Counted from the first letter of the stretch, positions 49,008 through 59,653 are shown. The stretch: DNA of 64,000 bases from Litorilinea aerophila (GCF_006569185.2 NZ_VIGC02000009.1:124001-188000), one strand, 5' to 3'. Program-made: numbers and translations. The notes: a model not told the origin generated them from the sequence alone.

Positions 49008-50066
49008 TCAGCCGCCAGCCAGGAAGGCGTCGATGGCCTCCTTGCTGATGCGGTATTGGGAGCCGATCTTGCGGGCCTTGAGCTCGCCGCTGTCGATGAT
49101 GGCCTGGACATCGGCGGGAGAGACCTTGAGATAGGCCGCGGCTTCCTCCAGGGTCATCACTGCCGGCGCGGCGGGGCTACCCTGGGATTGGGGCGCCTGG
49201 GCCTGACCGCCCTGCTGGGTGCCGCTCATGGCGTTGGCGATCATGCCGGCCATGCCGGCGCCCATGCCGATGCCCGCACCGAGCCCCAGCCCTTCGCCGG
49301 TGCCGCCACCGGATTTGGCCGCGTCGCCCACAGCCTGGGCCGCCTTGTACTTCATGTAGGCGTCCAGGTTGCCGATGGCGCCCATGCTGGCCCGCTCGTC
49401 GATGGCCTTGGCCGTCTCCTCGGTAGGGTTGATGGAGACGATCATGAACTGCTTGAGGCTGATGCCCAGGGCCAGGAAGTCATCCTGTACCTTGGCCTTC
49501 ATGGCCGCGCCAATTTCGTCGAAGAGCTGGGGCAGGTCGAAGATGCTCTTCATGTTCTCGCCCAGCACATCGGTGAGGCGGCTGATGATGACACCCCGCA
49601 GGTAGTCTTCGATCTGGGCGGTGGTGTAGATGCCCTGGGTGCCCACAATCTGGTCCACAAAGCGCTTGGGATCCGCGATCTGCATGGTGTACTGGCCGAA
49701 CCCACGCAGCCGCACCAGACCCAGGTCCGTGTCCCGCAGGCTGATGGGCTGGGGCGTTCCCCACTTCAGGTCGGTGAACTCCCGCATGTTGGTGAAGTAG
49801 ACTTCCGCCGTGAAGATGTCGGCGCCGCCCGTCCCCAGCCGCAACAGGCTGGCGAGGATGGGCAGGTTCATGGTGGTGATGGTGTGTCGGCCCGGCCCGA
49901 AGACGTCCAGCGACTTGCCATCCCGGTAGAAGACGGCTCGCTGGCTCTCCCGGACGATCACCTGGCTGCCCAGACGGAAGTCCCCGGACCCATACTCGGG
50001 TACACGCACCACCAGGTCGTTTGGCCCCTGGTTGGGCGCTTCGATGACGTCAATAATTCTTGGCAT
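49008..50066 (-). CDS. SPFH-domain protein with C-terminal excisionase-type HTH
   Basis: A 352-residue protein. Residues about 1-245 form the YdjI/virion-core-like SPFH domain (VIVRESQRAVFYRDGKSLDVFGPGRHTI, GQYTMQIADPKRFVDQIVG, QFMIVSINPTEETAKAIDERASMGAIG). A Gly/Ala/Met-rich hydrophobic linker (about 255-300) follows. The C-terminus (about 303-352) is an HTH_17/excisionase-like unit: VMTLEEAAAYLKVSPADVQAIID and SGELKARKIGSQYRISKEAIDAFL. Most relatives end instead in a zinc ribbon. It is last in a four-gene minus-strand group. The HTH may bind DNA or act as a protein-binding fold; this is unknown. Confidence 0.85.
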   Translation of the reverse strand: MPRIIDVIEAPNQGPNDLVVRVPEYGSGDFRLGSQVIVRESQRAVFYRDGKSLDVFGPGRHTITTMNLPILASLLRLGTGGADIFTAEVYFTNMREFTDLKWGTPQPISLRDTDLGLVRLRGFGQYTMQIADPKRFVDQIVGTQGIYTTAQIEDYLRGVIISRLTDVLGENMKSIFDLPQLFDEIGAAMKAKVQDDFLALGISLKQFMIVSINPTEETAKAIDERASMGAIGNLDAYMKYKAAQAVGDAAKSGGGTGEGLGLGAGIGMGAGMAGMIANAMSGTQQGGQAQAPQSQGSPAAPAVMTLEEAAAYLKVSPADVQAIIDSGELKARKIGSQYRISKEAIDAFLAGG

Positions 50067-50104
50067 AATCTGATCCTCTCTGGATGCTCAAGCGAAGTCC
50101 CGTC

Positions 50105-50737
50105 CTAATGCTCTTCACCATGCTCTTCACCCTCTCCCGATGAAGCGTCGCCGGTGGATGGCTCCCCCAGCCACGTCTCGTCCACTTCGGGTAGCTGGCC
50201 GGGATCGGTCAACAGGTCGGGTGACAGGATGGCCTCCCGGCGGCGGTTAAAGAGGGTATTCAACTGGTCGATCAGCCCGGTGAGCTGGGCCGCCACCGCT
50301 CCGATGGATTCATTGCTGGCGACCGCATCCTGGAGGGCCCGCACCCCCTTCTGGACGGCGACCACCTTCTCGGCCAGGGCCACATCGAAGCGATGGAGCG
50401 CCTCTAGCTGTTGCTCCTGGATGCGCACCGCGTCGAAGAGCCCCGCGTATCCCATGCTGGCGGTCTTCACCCGGTCGATGAGGATCTGGAGCTTGCGGAT
50501 GGCCCCGTCCACGTCGTCGAGCCACTGGAGCCCGCCGCTCTTGAGCAAGCTGTTTTGGAGGGTCAGCAAAGCCTGCTTCTGCTCCTCCAACTGGCCGGCA
50601 ATCAGCTCCCGCAGCCGTTTGTCAGCATCGCGGCGCAGCTCCTTATCCACATAGCCACGAATGCCGGGCAGCCCTTTGAGGAGCCGCTCAATGGCGCCCA
50701 TGTTGGCCCTGGCTTCATCCACAAATCGGTCGGTCAT
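50105..50737 (-). CDS. Coiled-coil protein of unknown function
   Basis: A 210-residue, almost entirely alpha-helical protein (GIRGYVDKELRRDADKRLRELI and LEEQKQALLTLQNSL suggest long coiled coils) with an acidic C-terminal tail (TGDASSGEGEEHGEEH). No signal peptide or membrane segment. I do not recognise the family. Its place between a zinc-ribbon membrane protein and an SPFH protein is where some bacteria have a PspA-like coiled-coil protein; it does not look like PspA itself. It may be the peripheral membrane-binding component of the module. Confidence 0.7.
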   Translation of the reverse strand: MTDRFVDEARANMGAIERLLKGLPGIRGYVDKELRRDADKRLRELIAGQLEEQKQALLTLQNSLLKSGGLQWLDDVDGAIRKLQILIDRVKTASMGYAGLFDAVRIQEQQLEALHRFDVALAEKVVAVQKGVRALQDAVASNESIGAVAAQLTGLIDQLNTLFNRRREAILSPDLLTDPGQLPEVDETWLGEPSTGDASSGEGEEHGEEH

Positions 50738-50816
50738 CAGATCCTCCTGTCTGGAACGTCTGTTCCAAGAACGAACAACACTTGCCGGATCAACGGGGCC
50801 AAACCGGTCGGCACCT

Positions 50817-51386
<570 letters not shown>

Positions 51387-51432
51387 GGTCTCCCTTTCTG
51401 GATGCTGGTTCTACCCATGGTGGCTCAACTTC

Positions 51433-51479
51433 ACGTCCAACTTCTCAACTTTACGTCCGACTTCTTTACGTCCAACTTC
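51433..51479. repeat. Three ACGTCCAACTTC direct repeats
   Basis: Units at 51433-51444, 51453-51464 and 51468-51479 (the middle one ACGTCCGACTTC), in the gap between the DUF2207 gene and the zinc-ribbon gene. Read on the minus strand (GAAGTTGGACGT) they lie in the leader region of the zinc-ribbon gene and could bind a regulator or be a simple expansion. Confidence 0.55.
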
Positions 51480-51488
51480 AGGCAGGGC

Positions 51489-53459
51489 TTAACCAAAGCC
51501 ACCGCCGCCGCCACCACCGCCACCGCCGCCGAAGCTGCCGCCGCCACTCCAGCCACCGCCACCGCTCCAGCCACCGCCGGAGGAGGAGCCAGAGGGCCGG
51601 CTGGCCATGGTGCTGCTGGCGCTGGTCAGCATGGCGCCCAGGCCCGCGCTCATGGCGCTCAGGCTGGTCCCCATGCCCCGGCTCATGTCCCCCAGGCCGC
51701 CGCCCAGGGAGCCGCCCCCTTCGCGGGAGCCGCCACCGCCACCGCCGCCCGCCGTCACCACCGGCCCCGTACCCCAGGGCGACCCGTAGTAGCGACGCCG
51801 ATAGGGGCCGTACAGATCGGGCGAGGGGATGTACCAACCCGGCGCGGGCGCATCCACGGCCTCAAACTTGCGGATGTACTCCTTGTCTATGCCAAAGGCG
51901 ATGGCATAAGGCAGCCAGCGATCCCAGATCTCCTTCTGGACTTCCACGTCGGTGTAGCGCTCCATGTGCCGCAGATACTCCTTGAAGGCCCGCCAGCGGG
52001 CTGCAGCCAGGGCGCCCTCGTGGGTCTTGCGGGGCATGGCCCGGGAGAGGATGAGGAGCCCCACCGCGGTGACGCCCAGGCCCACGCCGGGCAGGATGGC
52101 CGCGCCCGTCAAGTTGCCAAAGGCAGCCATCAGCACGAAAGCCACGCCTGCAGCCAGGAAGAGGCCGAAGACGGCCAGGCAGCCGTACTGGTTGCGCACG
52201 CTCTCCGGGCTGCGGGGGAAGAGCCCGGCGTCCACCACGGCCTGGTACATCTGCTGGCGGATGCGCGGCAGCTTGTTGTAAAATTTGTTCTTCAGGTCAG
52301 AGAGGCGTACCTCCTCTTTCCGCCCAAAGAGGGCCTTCAGCAGTTCCTCTTCGAAGGGGCGCAGGGGCACATCATCCCGCTCTCGCCGATAGATAAAGTC
52401 GGTGCCGGTGCGGAAGAAACCCTCGGTCTTCTCCTCAGTAATGCTGATGACCTTGCGCCGGGCCAGGTCCACGATGGTGGCCAGGATGTCCTCCATATCC
52501 ACGGTCTCGTCCAGCAGCGTGCCGGCCAGGCCGGGCGGCAGATCATCCGGCGGTTCGGGCAGATAATCGGCGACCATCTCCACGGGTTGGTCCCGGCCAA
52601 AGCGATACCAGAGGGCATAGAGCAGGGCGGGGCCTCCCAACATCAACAGCAGGCCCAGGGCACCGAAGCCGAGGGTCGCAATGGGTCTCCATCGCTCTTG
52701 AAGCGCGAGCTCGGCCTCGCGGCGGGCCGCTTCCGCGTCGGCCGCCTGCTGCCACGGCTGGGGAGCACCGTCCACCACCCCGGGGGTGAACTGGACCCGA
52801 ACCTCGAATTCCTCCCCCCCGTTGAGCCGACGGGTCAGGTCGAACAGGACGGCCCGATTCCCTTCCACCAGGGTGGCTGTGGCGGCATCCCGGGCATCCT
52901 GGCCGTTGATGTAGGCGGCCCACTGCTGAATGGTGGCCCGCTCGGGCATGATGACCCGCACCCGGCCGGCCAGCACCGGCGCGCTGCGCTCGCCGTAAAT
53001 GGCCTTCCACCAGATCTGATCGCCCTCATCGTAGTAGCGCAGGCCGCCATGCACCCGGTAGCGTAGGGTGTAGGTTTCGCTGGCGTTGGCCATGGGTGGA
53101 AAGTACCAGCGAATCACGTAGCGGCTGGCGCTCTCCTCCAGGGAAAAGGTGTACGGTTGCTGGCTCCCCCGGTCCAGCGTGTAGGTGTGGCCGCTCTCGT
53201 CGGTGAGACGCCAATTGTCGATGTATGAGAAATAACGGATGGGAATCTCTCGATAGCCGAAGGTAAAGGTGCCGCTGGTAAAACGGATGCCCTGATGCTC
53301 TACGACGTCAAAGGTGCCGTCGGCATTGACGACGATATCCACATCAAAGCGCTCAAAAACGAAGGATTTGTCCTGGGCATAGGCGGTAGAAGCCCCCGTC
53401 AACAGGAGGCAAAAAGCCAGCAGCAAGGTCAGCAGAAATGTAGGCCAGGGAATACGCAT
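51489..53459 (-). CDS. DUF2207 membrane protein with Gly-rich tail
   Basis: A 656-residue DUF2207 protein. After the signal peptide ([20 protein letters not shown]) residues about 32-240 form the exported beta-rich DUF2207 domain ([36 protein letters not shown]). A first TM lies near 260-285, then a cytosolic segment ([17 protein letters not shown]-like, winged-helix in type) and two further TM segments near 435-480. The last 90 residues are very Gly/Ser-rich, ending in runs of GGGGG. The family is uncharacterised and membrane-associated. It is the first gene of the four-gene module and has its own promoter. A GGAGGAG lies just before ATG 53459. Confidence 0.88.
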   Translation of the reverse strand: MRIPWPTFLLTLLLAFCLLLTGASTAYAQDKSFVFERFDVDIVVNADGTFDVVEHQGIRFTSGTFTFGYREIPIRYFSYIDNWRLTDESGHTYTLDRGSQQPYTFSLEESASRYVIRWYFPPMANASETYTLRYRVHGGLRYYDEGDQIWWKAIYGERSAPVLAGRVRVIMPERATIQQWAAYINGQDARDAATATLVEGNRAVLFDLTRRLNGGEEFEVRVQFTPGVVDGAPQPWQQAADAEAARREAELALQERWRPIATLGFGALGLLLMLGGPALLYALWYRFGRDQPVEMVADYLPEPPDDLPPGLAGTLLDETVDMEDILATIVDLARRKVISITEEKTEGFFRTGTDFIYRRERDDVPLRPFEEELLKALFGRKEEVRLSDLKNKFYNKLPRIRQQMYQAVVDAGLFPRSPESVRNQYGCLAVFGLFLAAGVAFVLMAAFGNLTGAAILPGVGLGVTAVGLLILSRAMPRKTHEGALAAARWRAFKEYLRHMERYTDVEVQKEIWDRWLPYAIAFGIDKEYIRKFEAVDAPAPGWYIPSPDLYGPYRRRYYGSPWGTGPVVTAGGGGGGGSREGGGSLGGGLGDMSRGMGTSLSAMSAGLGAMLTSASSTMASRPSGSSSGGGWSGGGGWSGGGSFGGGGGGGGGGGFG

Positions 53460-53512
53460 AGCTCCTCCACAGTGGTCGAATCAGGGTCGACGCGCCTCCA
53501 TTGTGGAGAAAC

Positions 53513-53560
53513 GTCAGGCCCGTTGCCTGACATTCTACCAACATTTACCCTGACCTTCAA
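53513..53560 (-). promoter_or_regulatory. Promoter of the DUF2207-SPFH operon, with leader hairpin
   Basis: On the minus strand, TTGAAG (53555-53560), a 17-nt spacer and TAGAAT (53532-53537), with TGG before the -10 box as an extended element. The first transcribed bases form a GTCAGGC-AACGG-GCCTGAC hairpin (53513-53531). The leader to ATG 53459 is about 65 nt. Confidence 0.75.
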
Positions 53561-53732
53561 CTGATTTTGAATCGTCGGGTATGGTTCACAGGCGTCGGAG
53601 TCACGGACAGGGCGGCGCCCAATGGGCGGGTGCCCCCCGGGCGCGCCTCTGGGCCCCTGTCCCTACATCCTGCACCGGCGCTCTTGAACTATACCCTGAA
53701 TCGTCCTCCCCCCACAGGGCAGAGGCAGCGCA

Positions 53733-53766
53733 AGAAAAAGGCCCCATCCAACAGAGATGGGGTCCT
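53733..53766 (-). terminator. Rho-independent terminator of ppgK
   Basis: On the minus strand immediately after the glucokinase stop: GGACCCCATC, a seven-nt loop, GATGGGGCC and a T-rich tail (TTTTTCTT). The rest of 53561-53732 shows nothing recognisable. Confidence 0.85.
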
Positions 53767-53767
53767 T

Positions 53768-54505
53768 TCAGGCCAGCTCCCTGGCAGCCAGGGCAGCGCC
53801 AATGATGCCGGCATTGTTCAACAGTTGGGCCGGCACGATTTCCGCCCGGGCCTTCAGGTGGTGGAGAAACTTGTGCTGCTTTTTGCTGACGCCCCCGCCG
53901 ATGATGAACAGGTCGGGCGAGAAGAAGAATTCCATCTGGGCCAGGAACTCGTTGACCCGCTCGGCCCACTGGGCCCAGCTCAGTCCCTCTTCCTTGCGCA
54001 CCCGGGCCGCAGCCCGATGTTCGGCATCCTTGCCCCGGATGGGCAGATGGCCGAACTCGGTGTTGGGGAGGAGGTGGCCGTCCACAAAAATGGCCGTACC
54101 GATACCGGTGCCAAAGGTCAACATGATGACCACGCCCCGACGATTCCGCCCGGCGCCCAACACCATTTCCCCGATCCCGGCGGCGTCGGCGTCGTTCAGG
54201 ACCCGCACGGGAGATCCGGTGGCCTTCTGAAACAGGCGCACCGCATCCACCCCGATCCAGGATTCATCCACGTTGGCCGCGCTGTACACCACCCCATGGC
54301 GCACGATGGCCGGGAAGGTACAGCCAATGGGGCCATGCCAGTCGAAGTGGCTGGCCAACTGGGCTACCACCTCGGCCACGGCTTCCGGCTTGGATGGGCG
54401 AGGCGTGGGGATCCGATGCCGTTCCGCCACCAGTTCACCGGTGTCCACATCCACCGGCGCCCCCTTGATGCCACTACCGCCGATATCGATGCCAAGAATC
54501 TCCAC
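53768..54505 (-). CDS. ppgK: Polyphosphate glucokinase
   Basis: A 245-residue ROK-superfamily kinase that phosphorylates glucose using polyphosphate (and often ATP). [15 protein letters not shown] is the phosphate-binding opening; [27 protein letters not shown] and [15 protein letters not shown] match the PpgK family, including the short length and absence of the ROK zinc CxCGxxGC motif seen in the other kinase here. GTG at 54505 is preferred as start because AAGGAG lies seven nt upstream; ATG at 54523 would add six residues but has no such site. A terminator directly follows. It is a single gene, transcribed away from the divergent lipoprotein gene. Confidence 0.92.
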   Translation of the reverse strand: MEILGIDIGGSGIKGAPVDVDTGELVAERHRIPTPRPSKPEAVAEVVAQLASHFDWHGPIGCTFPAIVRHGVVYSAANVDESWIGVDAVRLFQKATGSPVRVLNDADAAGIGEMVLGAGRNRRGVVIMLTFGTGIGTAIFVDGHLLPNTEFGHLPIRGKDAEHRAAARVRKEEGLSWAQWAERVNEFLAQMEFFFSPDLFIIGGGVSKKQHKFLHHLKARAEIVPAQLLNNAGIIGAALAARELA

Positions 54506-54801
54506 TCGTCTACTCCTTCCCATTCAGCCAATGCATACCAATCTATCCCCTGAGGTCATCGAGCCACACAGAGCCAGCCAAAGACGGCTCCCACCAACGG
54601 CAGTGTACATTCTGTCTCCCGCCTGTGCAAATACCCGTCTTTCCTCCCCATGTGTTTATTTGAGGATGGCACCCGTCGCCGCAGGAGGTTTGGGACGCGG
54701 GCTGACGGAGATAAGCGCCTGGCACCGCCATAATGGGGGATCGAGCGGGAAATCGGTCGCGGCGAGATAAGTGACAGCGTCAAGAATTCTGGAGGGAAGA
54801 G

Positions 54802-55986
54802 ATGGGCACGAAGTGTAGCGGAAAGGTGCAGATGCTGGGCTGGCTGATGGGGCTGCTCCTGTTGAGCGCCTGCACCTCCCTCACCCGGCCGCCCACCCAG
54901 GTGGCCAGCGCCAACGTGGTGGCGGCTCTCAGCGGCCCCACCGATCACGGCTTTGCCCGCGCCATGGCTCCTCGGCCGCTGGCCTTTCCCCGGGACCACG
55001 GCGCCCATCCAGAGTACCAGACCGAGTGGTGGTACTACACCGGCGTGCTGGAGGATGAGGCCGGGCAGCTGTTCGGCTACCAGCTCACCTTCTTCCGCAC
55101 GGCCCTGGAGCCGGACATGCCCACCCGTTCGTCCGACCTGGCCACCAACCAGGTGTACATGGCCCACTTCGCCCTGACCGACGTAGCAGGTGGCAGGCAC
55201 GTCAGCTTCGAGCGCTATAGCCGGGGCGCCGGTGGACTGGCTAGCGCCACTGGTGAACCCACCTACCAGGTGTGGCTGGAGGATTGGTCCGTCCAGCAGA
55301 CGGCGCCCGGCGTGGTCCACATGCAGGCCGCCGCGGAAAGGGACGGCGAAGAGGTCTCCGTGGATCTCACCCTGCGGGAGACCCGCCCGCCAGTCCTGCA
55401 TGGCGTTGCCGGCCTCAGCCAGAAGGGGCCAGAGCCCGGCAACGCCAGCTACTACTACAGCCTGATCGGCCTGGAGACCACCGGCTCGGTGACCCGCCAG
55501 GGGCGCACCGCCCAGGTCCAGGGCCGAAGCTGGATGGATCACGAATTCGGCACCAGCGCCCTCAGCGCCGATGCGGTGGGGTGGGACTGGTTCAGCATTC
55601 AGCTGGACGACGGCATGGCCTTGATGCTGGCCCAGATCCGGACCCGGGACGGCGGCCGCCTCCGGGATTTCCACGGGACCGTGATCTTCCCAGACAACCG
55701 GCAGGAAACAGTGGCCGCGGACGACTTCCAACTGACCGTGCTGGATCACTGGACCAGCCCCAACACGGGCGTCACCTACCCCTCGGGCTGGCAGCTCGAG
55801 CTGCCCCGCTTCGACCTGACCCTCCAGATTTCGCCCCTTCTTCGGGATCAGGAGATGCAAGTCAGCTTTGTCTACTGGGAAGGCGCGGTCACCGTGACGG
55901 GGAACCGGGGAGAGGAGCCGGTCCAGGGGATCGGGTACGTGGAGCTGACCGGTTACGGTTCAGAACGGGAGGGGCTACAACGATAG
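54802..55986 (+). CDS. AttH/CrtC-like hydroxyneurosporene-synthase-family lipoprotein
   Basis: A 394-residue lipoprotein: signal peptide with lipobox LLSAC, lipidated C24. The mature part has the AttH/CrtC two-lobed lipocalin-like fold signatures [36 protein letters not shown] and [11 protein letters not shown] ... [11 protein letters not shown]. CrtC adds water to carotenoid double bonds in phototrophs; non-carotenoid AttH members are common in other bacteria, so substrate is unclear. GGAGGG lies about ten nt upstream. The 54524-54801 gap between it and ppgK shows no recognisable element apart from this ribosome site. Confidence 0.85.
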   Translation: MGTKCSGKVQMLGWLMGLLLLSACTSLTRPPTQVASANVVAALSGPTDHGFARAMAPRPLAFPRDHGAHPEYQTEWWYYTGVLEDEAGQLFGYQLTFFRTALEPDMPTRSSDLATNQVYMAHFALTDVAGGRHVSFERYSRGAGGLASATGEPTYQVWLEDWSVQQTAPGVVHMQAAAERDGEEVSVDLTLRETRPPVLHGVAGLSQKGPEPGNASYYYSLIGLETTGSVTRQGRTAQVQGRSWMDHEFGTSALSADAVGWDWFSIQLDDGMALMLAQIRTRDGGRLRDFHGTVIFPDNRQETVAADDFQLTVLDHWTSPNTGVTYPSGWQLELPRFDLTLQISPLLRDQEMQVSFVYWEGAVTVTGNRGEEPVQGIGYVELTGYGSEREGLQR

Positions 55987-56026
55987 GGCATGGGAGGGCA
56001 GAGGCCGGGGCTGCCGGTCCCCCCGG

Positions 56027-56533
56027 TCAGGATTCCCGGCCATGAAGGCGTTCCATCGCCAGGCGGACCACTTCCTTCTCGCCTTCAAAGGTCATGATGG
56101 ACAGGGCCTCCTCCGGCGTAAACCAGGCGGCATCGTCTACCTCGTGACAGGCGTCCGAGATGGTGCCGCCCACCGCCCGCAGCAGGTAGAAGTCCACCCG
56201 CTTGTGGACCAGCTCGGGCACCTCTTTGCGATAGGTATCCCAGTACCAGTAGTCGATGGTCTTCAGGAAGCCCTCGTTGACGGTCTCCAGCCCCACCTCC
56301 TCGTGGACTTCCCGCAGGGCGGTCTCCAGGGAAGACTCATGGGGTTCCAGGGAGCCCTTGGGCAGTTGCCAGCGGGTTCGCTGGCGGGTGGCAATCAGGG
56401 CAATTTCCACCCCGGGTCCCTGGGCGCGCGGCCGATAGGCGACGCCGCCGGCCGAGTAATCCTCCCGAATCCGGTGCCAGGTCCGCTTGGTGTGGGGAGT
56501 AATCTCGGGGAGAGAACGGCGCCGGTCACTCAT
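56027..56533 (-). CDS. Nudix hydrolase
   Basis: A 168-residue protein with a full Nudix box, GSLEPHESSLETALREVHEEVGLE, in which the REVHEEVG glutamates bind catalytic metal. The preceding RTRWQLPKG matches the Ap4A/diadenosine-polyphosphate-type subfamily. It hydrolyses a nucleoside diphosphate linked to another moiety; the substrate is unknown. The ATG at 56533 overlaps the end of the upstream gene by 8 nt, so the two are co-transcribed. Confidence 0.9.
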   Translation of the reverse strand: MSDRRRSLPEITPHTKRTWHRIREDYSAGGVAYRPRAQGPGVEIALIATRQRTRWQLPKGSLEPHESSLETALREVHEEVGLETVNEGFLKTIDYWYWDTYRKEVPELVHKRVDFYLLRAVGGTISDACHEVDDAAWFTPEEALSIMTFEGEKEVVRLAMERLHGRES

Positions 56534-57119
56534 GGCTGACCCCTGCCCGCGGTCCATGCATGGCCGGATCGGTCCCCGGTGCGGCCTGGCCATTTGGGCT
56601 GCGCTGGAGCTGCCAGTGTCGATTGTTGGGCGCGCCGGCCAGCGGGCCATCGGCCACCGCCAACGCCAGGGCCTGGGCCACCCGCTCCCAGTTGTCGGGC
56701 GGGCGGTTCACCAGGGGCGCGGGCAGGTAAGCCGGTGTGGTGAAGCTCAAGGCGCCGGCCAGGGTGGGCACATCCCACACCCCCCGGGCCCGGGCGATGA
56801 CCACAAAGGTCTCCATCCATTTGTCCAGCAGGACCAGCCAGGCCGCCAGGGTCTGAGCGGCCTGGTGCAGGGCCAGGGGGCGAGGGCGTCTGCGGCCGGC
56901 AAAGCGCCAGTAGAGGGTACCCTCCCGGTCAAAACGGAGCCGCTCTGGCAGCACCGGACCGGGCGCCAGGCCCAGGGCAAACCAGGCGTCCAGACTGCGA
57001 TGGAGTTCGGTAACCAGCGGCGGCAACAGCGCCTGGGGATGATCCCCCAGGGAGAGAAGGCCGGCCGGCTGGCCAGGAGCATAATGGAGCTCGCGGTTTC
57101 GTATGTAGAAATATCCCAT
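56526..57119 (-). CDS. Conserved-looking protein of unknown function
   Basis: A 197-residue protein. ATG at 57119 gives MGYFYIRNRELHYAPGQPAG; an upstream TTG form is less likely. There is no signal peptide or membrane helix; the middle is Leu/Ala-rich and probably helical (LALHQAAQTLAAWLVLLDKWMETFVVIA). No catalytic motif or family is recognised. It overlaps the Nudix gene by 8 nt and starts 47 nt after corA, suggesting one transcript. Confidence 0.62.
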   Translation of the reverse strand: MGYFYIRNRELHYAPGQPAGLLSLGDHPQALLPPLVTELHRSLDAWFALGLAPGPVLPERLRFDREGTLYWRFAGRRRPRPLALHQAAQTLAAWLVLLDKWMETFVVIARARGVWDVPTLAGALSFTTPAYLPAPLVNRPPDNWERVAQALALAVADGPLAGAPNNRHWQLQRSPNGQAAPGTDPAMHGPRAGVSHE

Positions 57120-57165
57120 AGAACGGCAACTCAATCGGTTACAGATTCGTCCAACCAACCTCAAC

Positions 57166-58146
57166 CTACAGCCACTGGCGCCGCCGGAAAAACAGGAGCA
57201 TGCCCGCCCCCACGCTCAGGAAGACCAGCCAGATGGCCGGGTAAGCCCAGCGCCAGTACAGTTCCGGCATGTGTTCGAAGTTCATGCCGTAGACCCCGGC
57301 CAGAAAGCTGAGGGGGATGAAGATGGTGGAGATGATGGTCAGCACCTTCATCACCTCGCTCATGCGGTTGTTGGCCAGGGCCAGATGGGTCTCGATGGTG
57401 CTGCTCACCAGGTCCCGCATGCTGTCGGTCAGATCGGCCAGGCGCACCATGTGGTCGTACACATCCCGGAAGTAGATGCGGGCATCGGCCGGGATGACCT
57501 CGTAGTCGGAGCGGGCCAGCCGTTGCATGAGCTCCCGCTGGGGGATCAGGATACGGCGCAGCCGCAGGGCACTGGTCTTGGCCGTCAGGATGTCGTTCAG
57601 TAGCACCTCATCCTGGTCCCGCTCCTGGCGGAAGATGGCGTCCCCCAGGGCCTCCACCTGGATCTCGAATTCCTCCAGGAGGGGCACGTAGCTGTCCACC
57701 TGGCGATCCAGGAGATCGTAGAGGAGGATGGCCGGCCCCCGGGCCAGTCCCCGCTCCTGGTGATAGTCGGTCCGCCACAATTTGTCGATGACGGGCATGG
57801 GCTCATCGTGGATGGTGATGAGATAGCTGTTGCCCAGGAAGATATCCACCTCATGGGTTTCGATGGCCATGCGCTCTTGGCCCAGCCCCAACGTATGCAC
57901 CACCAGGTAGAGGTAGCTGCCGTAGTCGTCCACCTTGGGCACATGGACGTCGCTGACCACATCTTCGATGGCCAGGGGATGGAACCGGTAGAGCTGCTCC
58001 AGAACCAGGGCATATTCCTCGGCACTGGGGGCTTGCATGTCGATCCAGAGGCGTGCCTGGGGATCCCGCACGGCCGACTGCAGCTGCTCCGTGGGGAGCT
58101 CGGTGACGATGGGACTGTGGCGATGGCGGTAGAGGGTGCGGATCAT
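57166..58146 (-). CDS. corA: CorA-family divalent cation transporter
   Basis: A 326-residue protein with a large cytosolic domain and two C-terminal TM helices. The pore signature is FLAGVYGMNFEHMPELYWRWAYP, containing the GMN motif; the following segment ends in the basic FRRRQWL. The cytosolic helices include the typical ERDQDEVLLNDILTAKTSALRLRRILIPQRE. It would carry Mg2+ (or Co2+/Ni2+) into the cell. ATG at 58146 is chosen over an in-frame TTG at 58161. It starts the minus-strand group that also holds the unknown and Nudix genes. Confidence 0.93.
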   Translation of the reverse strand: MIRTLYRHRHSPIVTELPTEQLQSAVRDPQARLWIDMQAPSAEEYALVLEQLYRFHPLAIEDVVSDVHVPKVDDYGSYLYLVVHTLGLGQERMAIETHEVDIFLGNSYLITIHDEPMPVIDKLWRTDYHQERGLARGPAILLYDLLDRQVDSYVPLLEEFEIQVEALGDAIFRQERDQDEVLLNDILTAKTSALRLRRILIPQRELMQRLARSDYEVIPADARIYFRDVYDHMVRLADLTDSMRDLVSSTIETHLALANNRMSEVMKVLTIISTIFIPLSFLAGVYGMNFEHMPELYWRWAYPAIWLVFLSVGAGMLLFFRRRQWL

Positions 58147-58202
58147 GGCGGACGGTCGCAAGTCTGATTTGCGCTTGGATTCACAACCAGCTCACTGCCC
58201 TC

Positions 58203-59507
58203 TCATGGACGTCGCACAGACGGCAGAAACAGGGCATGGGGCCAGGTATGTCCTGCGTCACCCACCAGATAGATGCCGCCGTCCATATCCACCACGAAGA
58301 CGTTGCCGGCTTCATCTTCCCCGAAGGATGAGATACGCAGGCGGGTGTCGGCCAACTCCTGCACCGCCCACCCGCTGCCATCCCGCTGCAGACCCCAGAT
58401 GCGGCCGGTACAAAAATCGCCGTAGAGATAGATGCCCTGCAGCCGGGTCAAAAAGCCCCGATAGACCATCCCCCCGGTGATGGAACAGTCGCCCCGGCTG
58501 TGGTCGTACTCGGCGACAGGCAGGGTCAGGCCCGTCTGGTCACAGGTGGGCGAGCCATAGCAGTGCATCCCCTCCATGATGCGCCAGCCATAATTTTCCC
58601 CGCCGCTGCCGGCGGCCGGCTGAAAGTTGACCTCCTCGTAGCTGCCCTGGCCCACGTCGGCGATGTAGAGGTCCCCCGTCAGGCGGTCAAAGTTGAAGCG
58701 CCAGGGGTTGCGCAGCCCATAGGCCCAGATCTCATCCCGGCTGCCCGCCACCTGGGCAAAGGGGTTGTCCGTGGGGATGGTGTAGCTTCCGGTGGCGCCC
58801 ACCTGGATGCGCAGGATCTTGCCCAGCAGGGTATCGGTGCGCTGGCCTGCGTTGAAGGGATCGCCTCCGCTGCCCCCATCCCCCAGGCCCACGTACAGGT
58901 ATCCGTCCGGCCCGAAGGTCAGATGCCCGCCGTTGTGGTTGGTGTAGGGCTGGTTCACCAGGAGGATGCGCTCTTCGCTGTCCGGGTCGGCCACGTTCCC
59001 GTCCCCGGTGATCCGGAAGCGGGCCACCACCGTGTCGTTGCCCGTACCCGGGTCGGGCTCGCTGGGGGCATCCGGCGACACCGGATTGCCAACGGCGCTG
59101 TAGTGGACAAAGAAATAGCCGCCTGTGGCGAAGTCCGGCGGAAAGGCCAGCCCCAACAGACCACACTCGCCACAATTCGAGTTGACCCGGTCCCGGATGT
59201 CCAGGAAGGGGTCGGGCAACAGGGTCTCCCCCTGGACGACCCGGATCACCCCCGCCCGTTCCACCACGAAGAGCCGCCCAGAGCCGTCGCCGGCGTGGGT
59301 GACGTGCACCGGCTGATCATATTCGCCCACGATGCGCGTCAGGGTAAGCTCCGGCCAGACCAACGGCAAGGTGTTTGTGTCCTGAGCCGACAGGTGCGTC
59401 GGATGGAGCCCCAGCAGGCTCAAAGCCATCAGGGCCAGCCAACCCAGCAGCACGCATTTCCGGCGCCCTGCCCCGGGCCATCCCCATGCCCATCTCCATT
59501 GCTTCAT
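58203..59507 (-). CDS. Secreted PQQ sugar dehydrogenase-like propeller
   Basis: A 434-residue exported protein and relative of the propeller at 23372, without the PKD region. The signal peptide is followed by GSDH blades: YDQPVHVTHAGDGSGRLFVVERAG, CGLLGLAFPPDFATGGYFFVHYS, HNGGHLTFGPDGYLYVGLGDGGSGGDPF and YGLRNPWRFNFDRLTGDLYIADVGQGSYEEVN, the usual PQQ-sGDH set. Paired cysteines (NSNCGECG) are present. It ends PHALFLPSVRRP, the shared tail motif. Sugar-dehydrogenase activity is likely by family but not certain. A terminator of the next operon lies upstream on the same strand. Confidence 0.87.
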   Translation of the reverse strand: MKQWRWAWGWPGAGRRKCVLLGWLALMALSLLGLHPTHLSAQDTNTLPLVWPELTLTRIVGEYDQPVHVTHAGDGSGRLFVVERAGVIRVVQGETLLPDPFLDIRDRVNSNCGECGLLGLAFPPDFATGGYFFVHYSAVGNPVSPDAPSEPDPGTGNDTVVARFRITGDGNVADPDSEERILLVNQPYTNHNGGHLTFGPDGYLYVGLGDGGSGGDPFNAGQRTDTLLGKILRIQVGATGSYTIPTDNPFAQVAGSRDEIWAYGLRNPWRFNFDRLTGDLYIADVGQGSYEEVNFQPAAGSGGENYGWRIMEGMHCYGSPTCDQTGLTLPVAEYDHSRGDCSITGGMVYRGFLTRLQGIYLYGDFCTGRIWGLQRDGSGWAVQELADTRLRISSFGEDEAGNVFVVDMDGGIYLVGDAGHTWPHALFLPSVRRP

Positions 59508-59617
59508 GCCGCTTCTACCTTTTCCCGAGGGGTTTGCGGGTGTGCCTCAACGACTATGGTCCATCATTTGCCATACGGGTGCAATCATAACATATTTTGC
59601 CCCTTCTGATGAACGGG

Positions 59618-59653
59618 AAAAAACAGGGGGCGGTCATGGAGGACCACCCCCTG
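59618..59653 (-). terminator. Rho-independent terminator of the protease operon
   Basis: On the minus strand: CAGGGGGTGGTCC, a five-nt loop, GACCGCCCCCTG and TTTTTT (A-run at 59618-59623 on the plus strand). It lies 43 nt after the stop of the HtrA-like gene. The 59508-59617 stretch is the leader region of the propeller gene. Confidence 0.88.

Noticed and set aside
54802-55986. Carotenoid hydratase as evidence of phototrophy
   Set aside because: It is a lipoprotein of the broad AttH/CrtC family and no carotenoid or photosynthesis gene is nearby.
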